Part shown: one piece after another, positions 6,505 through 12,095 of the stretch
Layout of the letters: each line of letters opens with the position of its first letter
Numbering within the stretch: the stretch's first letter is position 1
Assembly (NCBI GenBank): GCA_034408875.1
Contig: JAWXCJ010000093.1
Coordinates: 1-12,095 of the forward strand
Direction of reading: 5' to 3'
Origin: JANNHK01 sp034408875
GTDB taxonomy: Bacteria > Actinomycetota > Acidimicrobiia > IMCC26256 > PALSA-610
Length of the DNA stretch: 12,095 bases
The notes under the pieces: generated by a model
The model's input: the letters and a program-made list of their open reading frames with translations, nothing else
The model's database searches: none
Told to the model about the DNA's origin: nothing
Position numbers and translations under genes: made by a program

Positions 6505-8403
6505 ATGGAACAGGGGGATGCCGCGCCGTTCGATCGGCTGCCGATTGCGGTGATGGTCGTCCGCGGTGGGGTCGTGATCGAGGCCAATCGTGCGGCTCGC
6601 GACCTTCTCGGCGTGACCGACGGCACGACACTCGCGGAGACATTCCCCGAGGGCGAACGCGCGGCCGTCGCCGCGTTCGTCGCCGAACCATCGGAGGCCG
6701 GCGTGGTCGCACGACTGCGAACCGGTGTCGACTTGTGCGCCCTGCATCTGCGCGCGACGCGAACAGGCGACGTGCTCACCGTCGTCGCGCAGGACATCAC
6801 GAACGAGCGGCGCCTTTCCGGAATCCTCGAGGGGATCAGCGACTCGTGCAGCGTGTTCGACGCGAACGGCGCCGTGTTCTGGGAATCGCAAGGCGCACTC
6901 GAACACTACGAGCGGTGGAACCTTGTGCCCGGTGCGTCGATCCTCCTCGAGTGGACGCACCCCAACGATCTTCCGAAGGTGCTGGACCTGTTCACTCGCG
7001 CGGTGCAAGGAGAAGTCACACGTGCGTACTTCGAGACCCGGTGGCATCCTCCCGGATACGACGAGTGGTTTCATTCGCGGCACCTCGGTTACTCAGGGTT
7101 CGACGATCCCGACGTCGGTGGCATCGTCCACGTCGGGTTCGAGAAGGAGCGCGTCGACGTCGAGCAAATGGAAGGAACCGAACAGGGCGGCTTCTTCACG
7201 CTCGCCGAGGCAGCGCCGGTCGGCATTCTCATCGGGATGCCCGAGGGCTACATCGCGTTCTCGAACAAACTGGCCGAGCGGCTGCTGGGTCGGATCGATC
7301 GAGCCCCGGGCGAATGGTTTCTCGTCACACGATCGGAGTTCCACGACGAACTGCGCTCGGTATGGGACGGTGCGCTCCGCGGGGAACAAGGCAAGGCAGT
7401 CGGCGCGGTCGACGGCGCGAGTGGCGATCGCACGTGGATTCAGGTCACCGCCGTACCCCAGTTGGGCACCGACGGCCGGCCGACCGGAGCCATCGCGACC
7501 ATCGAGGACATCACCGATTCCGTCACCGCCCGGCGCGACGCGGAACGGGTACTGCGCGTGCTCGACACGGGCTACGACTTCGTCGTGATCACCGACCGCG
7601 ACGGTCAGGTGGTGCACGTCAACGCGGCGGCGGCAGAACGACTGGGTCTGCGAGCCGACGGCTCGGCCGAGGACGTGCTCAGGACGACGGTCGAGCCGGC
7701 GCTCGACCGCGACGCGCTCGCATCACTCGCCGAGACCGGCACCTGGACGGGCGAACTCGCGTTGCGGGGTGCCGACGGCCAGATCGTGCCAGTGTCGGTC
7801 GTCGCGGTGGCCGAGCGGGGTTCCGACGGTGGCATCGAATCGTACGCGTTCGTCTGCCGTGACATCAGCGACCTGAAGGCGGTCGAGGAGCAGTTGCGCG
7901 AGATGGCGACGCACGACGCCTTGACGGGACTACCAAACCGTTCACTGCTCCTCGACGCGCTGCACGCCGCGCTCGCGCGTCACCGCCGCACGGGCAAACA
8001 TCTCGCGCTGTTGTTCTGCGACCTCGACGGCTTCAAGCTCGTCAACGACGACGCCGGGCACGAAGCCGGCGACGCCGTACTGCGCGAGGTTGCCGACCGT
8101 TTGCGGGCGGTGGTACGTGCCGGCGACATCGTCGCGCGCATCGGAGGCGACGAGTTCGTCGTCCTGTGCGAGGATTTCGCCGCGCCCGAACACATCCACG
8201 CCTTGGTCGAGCGCATCACCGACCGGCTCGCGCAGCCCGTCGCGACCGAGCAGGGAGTGGCGCGAGTCGGCGTGTCGGTCGGGCTGGCAACGACCGACGC
8301 CGACGGTGACGACGGTGACGGCCTGCTCGCCGCCGCGGATCGCCACATGTACGAGGTAAAGCGCCGCCGCAAGACGCAAGCCGGATACGCCGACGCGGTC
8401 TGA
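6505..8403 (+). CDS. Four-PAS diguanylate cyclase (GGDEF)
   Basis: A 632-residue cytoplasmic signalling enzyme predicted to make cyclic di-GMP from two GTP. It has four PAS-like units at roughly residues 8-100, 104-218, 228-345 and 350-458, the third and fourth ending in the usual EDITDSV and CRDISDLKAVEEQL linkers. A GGDEF domain follows from about 465 to 628. The domain begins THDALTGLPNRS, holds LLFCDLDGFKLVND, and has an intact active-site GGDEF at 547-551. The product-inhibition I-site RxxD is present as RAGD at 538-541, five residues before GGDEF. There is no EAL or HD-GYP domain and no membrane helix, so input must be through the PAS units. Which cofactor or ligand they bind cannot be told. 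The ATG at 6505 is the only good in-frame start. The exoD-like gene follows 62 bp downstream. Confidence 0.92.
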   Translation: MEQGDAAPFDRLPIAVMVVRGGVVIEANRAARDLLGVTDGTTLAETFPEGERAAVAAFVAEPSEAGVVARLRTGVDLCALHLRATRTGDVLTVVAQDITNERRLSGILEGISDSCSVFDANGAVFWESQGALEHYERWNLVPGASILLEWTHPNDLPKVLDLFTRAVQGEVTRAYFETRWHPPGYDEWFHSRHLGYSGFDDPDVGGIVHVGFEKERVDVEQMEGTEQGGFFTLAEAAPVGILIGMPEGYIAFSNKLAERLLGRIDRAPGEWFLVTRSEFHDELRSVWDGALRGEQGKAVGAVDGASGDRTWIQVTAVPQLGTDGRPTGAIATIEDITDSVTARRDAERVLRVLDTGYDFVVITDRDGQVVHVNAAAAERLGLRADGSAEDVLRTTVEPALDRDALASLAETGTWTGELALRGADGQIVPVSVVAVAERGSDGGIESYAFVCRDISDLKAVEEQLREMATHDALTGLPNRSLLLDALHAALARHRRTGKHLALLFCDLDGFKLVNDDAGHEAGDAVLREVADRLRAVVRAGDIVARIGGDEFVVLCEDFAAPEHIHALVERITDRLAQPVATEQGVARVGVSVGLATTDADGDDGDGLLAAADRHMYEVKRRRKTQAGYADAV

Positions 8404-8440
8404 CATTCTCTGCGTCTGCGAAACGGACGCGAGAAATGTC
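8402..8440 (+). terminator. Stem-loop after the cyclase gene
   Basis: GACATTCTCTGCGTC at 8402-8416 pairs with GACGCGAGAAATGTC at 8426-8440 across a loop of about nine bases, with small bulges. The 5' arm overlaps the stop codon. No T-run follows, so it may act as a factor-assisted terminator or an mRNA 3'-end stabiliser and not as a classic intrinsic terminator. Confidence 0.5.
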
Positions 8441-8453
8441 GGCCCCGGACGGG

Positions 8454-8459
8454 TAGACC
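8454..8459 (+). promoter_or_regulatory. -10-like TAGACC before the exoD-like gene
   Basis: TAGACC lies six bases before the ATG at 8466, the same placement as in other genes of this window, though its last base departs from TAnnnT. With the stem-loop just upstream it suggests that the exoD-like gene has its own promoter. Confidence 0.35.
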
Positions 8460-8465
8460 TTCACC

Positions 8466-9080
8466 ATGACCAGCGCGGCCGAGCCCGACGCCCAAGACCG
8501 ACCGTTCAGCGAGGACCTCGAGCAGTGGCTCGCGTCGCCCGGCGACAACACTCTGGGCGAACTGACCACCGTCTTCGCCGAGAAGAGCTTCGCGATCGCG
8601 TTGATGCTCCTCATGTTCACCTCGGCCCTCCCGGTGCCGACCGGTGGCATTACGACGATCTTCGAACTCATCGCGATCGTCCTCGCCCTCCAACTCATCG
8701 TCGGACGACGAACGTTCTGGCTTCCGAAGCGACTGCTGCACCGGCATCTCGGGCCGGCCACCACCGAGAAGGCGATTCCGTTCATCGTCCGCCGCATCCG
8801 CTGGTTCGAACGGTTCGCCCGGCCGCGATTCGCGAGCGTGCTGCAACAGCGGGCGACGTTGAGCGGACTCGGCGTCCTCATGCTGGTGGGCATCCTCGGC
8901 TCGTTCGTCGCGCCACCATTCTCCGGCCTCGACACCCTGCCCGCGATGGGCGTGGTCGCGATCGCGCTGTCGCTCATCCTCGAAGACGCGGTCGTCACGA
9001 TCATCGGCATCGCGATCGGTGCCGTCGGGATCGCACTCGAAATCGCGTTCGGATCGGTGGTGCTGAGCTTCTTCTCGTAG
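8466..9080 (+). CDS. ExoD family membrane protein
   Basis: A 204-residue integral membrane protein of the ExoD family (PF06055), named after a rhizobial gene needed for exopolysaccharide synthesis and alkaline tolerance; its molecular function is unsettled. Family text includes FAIALMLLMFTSALPVPTGG, LIVGRRTFWLPKRL (a basic loop) and LEDAVVTIIGIAIGAVG. Hydrophobic segments lie at about residues 38-58, 60-75, 134-155, 158-175 and 178-202, with a basic cytoplasmic-looking stretch (RRIRWFERFARPR) in the middle. The N-terminal 20 residues are hydrophilic and acidic. The start ATG at 8466 has no Shine-Dalgarno sequence. It sits just after a diguanylate cyclase gene, so control of surface polysaccharide by c-di-GMP is a reasonable but untested idea. 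Confidence 0.85.
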   Translation: MTSAAEPDAQDRPFSEDLEQWLASPGDNTLGELTTVFAEKSFAIALMLLMFTSALPVPTGGITTIFELIAIVLALQLIVGRRTFWLPKRLLHRHLGPATTEKAIPFIVRRIRWFERFARPRFASVLQQRATLSGLGVLMLVGILGSFVAPPFSGLDTLPAMGVVAIALSLILEDAVVTIIGIAIGAVGIALEIAFGSVVLSFFS

Positions 9081-9086
9081 CCCGCT

Positions 9087-9209
9087 ACGCCGACAGGTGA
9101 CGGCCGCCTCGACGTTGTAGTTCAGACGGTCGACCGAGAAGAACGCGTGGCCCGCTCGGCGAACGTGGGGAACTCGTCGATCGCGTCGACGACGGCTACG
9201 TTCCCGTGC
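9087..9209 (-). pseudogene. Dienelactone hydrolase C-terminal remnant
   Basis: Reading the minus strand from 9155 down to 9087 gives AGHAFFSVDRLNYNVEAAVT, which closely resembles the C-terminal block of dienelactone hydrolases (GAGHAFFNDxRPxYNxEAA), including the His of the catalytic triad. Upstream, in another frame, 9209-9155 reads NVAVVDAIDEFPTFAERA, which would fit the preceding helix only after a frameshift. No start, no nucleophile region and no proper stop remain: the frame runs on antisense into the exoD-like gene. I read it as a short decayed remnant trapped between two plus-strand genes. Confidence 0.5.
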
Positions 9210-9266
9210 AGCAACCCCCCTTCCAACATCGGCGTCACGGTCGGCTGTGGCGCAAAGGAGCCCACG

Positions 9267-10094
9267 ATGTCGCTGTTCGATGCATTCCGGTACGACGGCA
9301 AACGAGTCCTCGTCGTCGGCGGCGCCACCGGCATGGGCGCCGCGGTCGCGGAGCTGGTCCAGGACGCGGGTGCCGAGGTCGTAGTCATGGACCGCGCCCC
9401 TGTCACCCTCGCGGGCGCCAAGGCGATCCAGCTCGACCTTTCCGAACGAGCGTCGATCGACGCGGCCCTCGAAGAGTGCGGCGGTCCGGTGCACGCGTTG
9501 TTCTCGTGCGCCGGGGTGGCCGACGGGACGCCCGGAATCGAGCGCATCAACTTCATCGGGCACCGCTACATGATCGATCGCATGATCGAGAAGGCGATGT
9601 TGCCGCGCGGGTCCGCGATCGGGCTCATCTCGTCGGCCGCGGGGCTCGGGTGGCAGAACAACCTCACCCGGCTGCACGAGTTCCTCGACATCACCGACTG
9701 GGACGATGCCGTCGCGTGGACGGTCGCCAACGGCAAAGCCGACTACATGTGGAGCAAGTTGGCGATCAACGCGTACGTGGCGCGCGAGGCAGTCAACTTC
9801 TTGAAGCGCGGCATTCGCATCAACGCGATCCTGCCCGGCCCCACCGACACGCCGCTCGCGCAGGCGAACAAGGACACGTGGCTGGGCTTCGCGACCGACT
9901 ACCGCACCGAAACCGGCATCGAGCCGTCGACGCCGCTCGAGCAGGCGTACCCGCTCGTGTTCCTGTGCAGCGACGCCGCGTCGTACGTCAACGGCGTCAC
10001 GGTCATCACCGACGCGGGCTACACCAACTCGGGCATCACCGAGTCATTCCCGGCCGCGACGCCGGTCATCGGCTTCCTCAACAGCGAGTTCTAG
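9267..10094 (+). CDS. SDR dehydrogenase, 3-alpha-HSD-like
   Basis: A 275-residue NAD(P)-dependent short-chain dehydrogenase/reductase. The dinucleotide loop is GGATGMG at residues 18-24. The catalytic serine lies in LISSAAGLG (S122/S123) and the active-site pair is YMWSK (Y160, K164). The Ser-Tyr distance of about 37 residues is longer than the usual 13, with an inserted WQNNLTRLHEFLD segment; this is characteristic of the 3-alpha-hydroxysteroid dehydrogenase/coniferyl-alcohol dehydrogenase subgroup. PGPTDTPL and a C-terminal VNGVTVITDAGYT are typical cofactor-site and end motifs. Asp (VVMD, residues 38-41) at the end of beta-2 suggests NAD preference. The ATG at 9267 has AAAGGAG at a good distance. 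The substrate is unknown. An insertion sequence begins about six bases after its stop. Confidence 0.9.
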   Translation: MSLFDAFRYDGKRVLVVGGATGMGAAVAELVQDAGAEVVVMDRAPVTLAGAKAIQLDLSERASIDAALEECGGPVHALFSCAGVADGTPGIERINFIGHRYMIDRMIEKAMLPRGSAIGLISSAAGLGWQNNLTRLHEFLDITDWDDAVAWTVANGKADYMWSKLAINAYVAREAVNFLKRGIRINAILPGPTDTPLAQANKDTWLGFATDYRTETGIEPSTPLEQAYPLVFLCSDAASYVNGVTVITDAGYTNSGITESFPAATPVIGFLNSEF

Positions 10095-10099
10095 GCAGG

Positions 10100-10111
10100 C
10101 GATCCACCGAT
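10100..10111 (+). repeat. IS1380 left terminal inverted repeat
   Basis: CGATCCACCGAT, exact reverse complement of the right-end copy. The true tip may begin one base later, at 10101. Confidence 0.65.
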
Positions 10112-10144
10112 CGGTAGTGGCTGTGTAGGTCGCGTATCCGCGGA

Positions 10145-10212
10145 AAGTGCCTCCTGTCTTGGGACGATGACGGTGTTCGACGCCGTATCGGTCCGAGAAA
10201 CGGGAGGCACTT
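10145..10212 (+). promoter_or_regulatory. Leader inverted repeat over the transposase RBS
   Basis: AAGTGCCTCC at 10145-10154 is the exact reverse complement of GGAGGCACTT at 10203-10212, and with one bulged A the stem extends by three or four more pairs (GGAA with TTCC). The 3' arm contains GGGAGG (10202-10207), the Shine-Dalgarno sequence for the GTG at 10216. The 48-bp loop contains the only place for the native promoter (TATCGG at 10186-10191 is a possible -10). RNA entering from outside would carry both arms and hide the ribosome binding site, whereas RNA from an internal promoter would lack the 5' arm. Confidence 0.6.
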
Positions 10213-10215
10213 CCT

Positions 10216-11526
10216 GTGAGTGGAGTATCGCGCACGATCGACCAGCTTGACGCGGTCTTCGACGACGACACGCTCGTCGCGAACGCGGGGCTGGTGTTGC
10301 CGGCCACGTTGATGGTGCGCCTCGGTCTGGAGGCCCTGGTGAACGCGACGGTGCGGCTCTCGGGCCGGGTGGGTGGCGCTCGTCCGGGCCGCAAGGTCTG
10401 CTCGTTGGTGGCGACAATTCTGGCCGGCGGCTCGCATATCGACCATGCCGACATGTTGCGGGCGGGCGCGACGCAGCGGGTGTTGCCGTTCCGGGTGATG
10501 GCACCGTCGACGCTCGGGACTTTTCTGCGGGCGTTCACGTTCGGCCATGTCCGCCAGCTCGACAAGGTGATCGCCGAGACGTTACGGCGTGCCTGGTCAG
10601 CGGGTGCCGGTCCCGGCGACGGCCGCCTCGTCATCGATGTCGATTCGACGATCTGCGAGGTGTACGGCAAACAGAAACATGGTGCGGGCTACGGCTACAC
10701 GCACGTGTTGGGCTATCACCCGATCCTCGCGACCCGCGCCGAGACAGGCGAGGTGCTGCACGCCCGGATGCGTAAAGGTCAAGCGAACACCCAGCGCGGC
10801 GCGAAACGGTTCGTGGGAGAGCTGATCGCCGGGGTGCGGCGCGCCGGCGCGTCGGGCGAGATCGTGTGCCGGTTCGATTCGGGATTCTGGTCCTACGACA
10901 CGATCACCACGCTCGGTCGGCTCGGAGTGCGTTACACGATGGCGGTCCGCACCGGAAACACCGCCATCGCTCGGGCGATCGCGACGATCGACGAGGCCGC
11001 GTGGGTGGACATCGACTACACGCCCGACGGTCAGGCTCAAGTCGCCGAATGCCGCTACAAGAACCGGCGGCTCATCGTGCGCCGCACCCGCCTCACCGAC
11101 ACGGCACAAGCCGCGTTATGGCCCGACTGGCAGCACCACGCGTTCTTGACCGACCTCGACGGCGATGCCGTCACCATCGACAAGTTCCACCGCCACCACG
11201 CCGTCGTCGAACTCGCGATCCGCGACATCAAAGAAGGTGCCGGTCTCGAACATGTCCCGTCCGGCAAGTTCTTCGCCAACGCCACCTGGCTCGCGTGCGC
11301 GGTCCTCGCCCACAACCTGATCCGCTGGAGCGCGGATCTCGGCGACATCACGCCCGACGAACAGCTGACCGTCGCGCGCACCATACGCACCCGACTGATC
11401 GCACTGCCCGGCCGCGTCGTGAACCGCAGCAGCAAACACACACTGCGGCTCCCCGCCCGATGGCCATGGGCCGACACGTCCCTCCACGCGCTCACACGAC
11501 TGCGCGCCATCCCACAGCTCGCCTGA
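10216..11526 (+). CDS. IS1380 family transposase
   Basis: A 436-residue DDE transposase, full length for the family. Signature text is LVIDVDSTICEVYGKQ and KHGAGYGYTHVLGYHPILAT, followed by CRFDSGFWSYD and HHAVVELAIRDIKEG. Likely catalytic acids are D141 (or D143), D221 and E332, with the insertion domain between the second D and E. The N-terminal ~100 residues are the presumed DNA-binding part. The GTG at 10216 was chosen from GGGAGG eight bases upstream and the natural start SGVSRTIDQLDAVF. No stop or frameshift interrupts it. Translation of read-through RNA is probably limited by the leader hairpin described separately. Confidence 0.93.
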   Translation: MSGVSRTIDQLDAVFDDDTLVANAGLVLPATLMVRLGLEALVNATVRLSGRVGGARPGRKVCSLVATILAGGSHIDHADMLRAGATQRVLPFRVMAPSTLGTFLRAFTFGHVRQLDKVIAETLRRAWSAGAGPGDGRLVIDVDSTICEVYGKQKHGAGYGYTHVLGYHPILATRAETGEVLHARMRKGQANTQRGAKRFVGELIAGVRRAGASGEIVCRFDSGFWSYDTITTLGRLGVRYTMAVRTGNTAIARAIATIDEAAWVDIDYTPDGQAQVAECRYKNRRLIVRRTRLTDTAQAALWPDWQHHAFLTDLDGDAVTIDKFHRHHAVVELAIRDIKEGAGLEHVPSGKFFANATWLACAVLAHNLIRWSADLGDITPDEQLTVARTIRTRLIALPGRVVNRSSKHTLRLPARWPWADTSLHALTRLRAIPQLA

Positions 11527-11558
11527 ACGCGCCGCGCTCCGAACCAGAACCGACACTT

Positions 11559-11582
11559 CGGGGCGCAGCCATGCCCGCCCCG
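11559..11582 (+). terminator. Stem-loop after the transposase gene
   Basis: CGGGGCG at 11559-11565 pairs perfectly with CGCCCCG at 11576-11582 across a 10-base loop, 32 bp after the transposase stop and inside the element. No T-run follows. Probably a transcription end or RNA-stabilising hairpin. Confidence 0.4.
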
Positions 11583-11712
11583 ACCGCACATGACGCCTCG
11601 GGCTCACCAACCAGCCCAGATCGCGTGCGACACCACGCTCGACCGCACAAACGCGCAGCATTCCCATCACGGATGACCAGCGACCTGCCAACACGGGCCA
11701 TCACGGTCGAGA

Positions 11713-11724
11713 ATCGGTGGATCG
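11713..11724 (+). repeat. IS1380 right terminal inverted repeat
   Basis: ATCGGTGGATCG, exact reverse complement of the left-end copy at 10100-10111, followed by AGGC. Confidence 0.65.
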
Positions 11725-11752
11725 AGGCTAAGCAGGCTAGGTGACGATCCGC

Positions 11753-12080
11753 AGGACATCGTTCCGCTTTGCTTCGTCGTTCGAGTTTCGGACGAGGAGG
11801 CGGCGGGTGTCAGAACAAGAGTTGCGGCAGGAGGCGGTGCGGCGACGGTTGGCGGGCGAAAGTCCGCAGGAATGCGCGCGAGCGTTGGGACGCACGGATC
11901 GTTGGGTTCGTAAATGGGTCGGTCGTCACGGCGTGGAAGGCCACGACGCGGGATGGGCGGCCGGACATTCGCGGGCGCCTCGTTGGACGATCGAACGTGT
12001 GACGCGTCCACGGCGACGCCAACCCGGCTAGTCGACACCCGCCAGGACATCGTTCCGGGGTGACCGCCCGGACATCGTTC
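11753..12080 (+). repeat. Three direct GGACATCGTTC boxes
   Basis: AGGACATCGTTCCG occurs at 11753-11766 and again, identical over 14 bases, at 12044-12057. A third, shorter copy GGACATCGTTC is at 12070-12080. GGTGAC precedes the first and third copies. The last two lie 26 bp apart, about two and a half helical turns, so adjacent transposase-binding sites are likely. All run in the same direction. Confidence 0.7.
11807..12031 (+). pseudogene. Truncated IS481-like transposase, HTH part
   Basis: A 74-codon frame starting with GTG at 11807, with AGGAGG six bases upstream. Residues 1-40 (SEQELRQEAVRRRLAGESPQ, ECARALGRTDRWVRKW) form a helix-turn-helix typical of the N-terminus of IS481/integrase-type transposases, followed by the usual GHSRAPR. 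The final PRWTIERV and TRPRRRQPG resemble a segment normally found about 70-100 residues later (TIERVLxRxGxTRPRRR). That suggests an internal deletion joining the two; a stop follows at once and the rve/DDE catalytic domain is absent in the window. Alternatively it is a small stand-alone HTH regulator, which I think less likely given the flanking repeat boxes. Confidence 0.6.
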
Positions 12081-12095
12081 ACTCGGGGAGCGCAA

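Larger units (their letters stand above)
10100..11724 (+). mobile_element. Complete IS1380-family insertion sequence
   Basis: About 1.6 kb, with a single transposase gene and terminal inverted repeats CGATCCACCGAT at the left (10100-10111) and its exact complement ATCGGTGGATCG at the right (11713-11724). Similarity continues imperfectly inward for a few tens of bases. AGGC occurs directly outside or within one base of both ends (10097-10100 and 11725-11728), compatible with a 4-bp target duplication. The exact end base is uncertain because C10100 could belong to either the repeat or the duplication. The transposase frame is intact, so the copy looks recent and possibly active. It lies about six bases beyond the SDR stop codon. 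Confidence 0.8.
11740..12095 (+). mobile_element. IS481-like element fragment, cut by window edge
   Basis: Begins near GGTGACGATCCGC with an AGGACATCGTTCCG box, contains a short HTH transposase reading frame, and then shows two more GGACATCGTTC boxes in the same orientation before the edge. No inverted right end is visible, so the element either continues past 12095 or abuts a second related one. It lies only 15 bp from the IS1380 element, so the spot is a mobile-element cluster. Confidence 0.5.

Noticed and set aside
8296..8330. Short GACGGTGAC tandem repeat inside the cyclase gene
   Set aside because: Encodes an Asp/Gly-rich surface loop (DADGDDGDG) in the GGDEF domain; ordinary low complexity.
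7980..9677. A 565-codon antisense frame across the GGDEF, exoD-like and SDR genes
   Set aside because: It is a shadow of three real genes. Only its short segment at 9087-9155, which lies between genes, has recognisable protein text (the hydrolase remnant).
12044..12080. CRISPR-like repeats
   Set aside because: Only three short boxes with very unequal spacing, next to a transposase fragment; they fit transposon-end binding sites and not a CRISPR array.

Overview
The window is clearly high-GC, with strongly GC-biased third codon positions, and it looks like chromosomal DNA from an actinobacterium. The gene content points the same way: an F420-type luciferase-like oxidoreductase, a DUF2332 protein, a probable DUF6027 protein, frequent GTG starts, and genes preceded by a TAnnnT-like -10 box only 6-7 bases before the start codon (apparently leaderless mRNAs). 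Acidimicrobiia is my best guess for the class, but that is an inference from style and not a phylogenetic result.

Left part (1-3531): a minus-strand DUF2786 protein, a ~340-bp stretch without a convincing gene, then a divergent pair. The pair is an unknown 109-aa minus-strand protein with a strong ribosome binding site and an unknown 148-aa plus-strand protein. The latter leads closely into a DUF2332 (methyltransferase-like) gene and a small DUF6027-like gene.

Middle (3585-9080): a 12-helix MFS exporter, an amidohydrolase gene that has lost its whole middle, an LLM-class flavin/F420 oxidoreductase, a four-PAS diguanylate cyclase with intact GGDEF and I-site, and an ExoD-family membrane protein. 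The cyclase and ExoD are adjacent and co-directional, which could tie c-di-GMP to exopolysaccharide, but a hairpin and a separate -10-like box lie between them. Decayed remnants (dienelactone hydrolase tail; possibly an aldehyde dehydrogenase N-terminus) sit in the gaps, so this segment has been losing genes.

Right part (9267-12095): an SDR dehydrogenase of the 3-alpha-hydroxysteroid/coniferyl alcohol dehydrogenase type, followed about 6 bp after its stop codon by a complete IS1380-family insertion sequence with terminal inverted repeats. Immediately beyond is a truncated, probably internally deleted IS481-like element with repeated GGACATCGTTC boxes running to the edge.

I see no tRNA, rRNA, CRISPR array or recognisable defence or biosynthetic system. 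The most interesting signals are the inverted repeat that would bury the IS1380 transposase ribosome binding site in read-through RNA, the uniform leaderless-start geometry, and the gene-decay scars.
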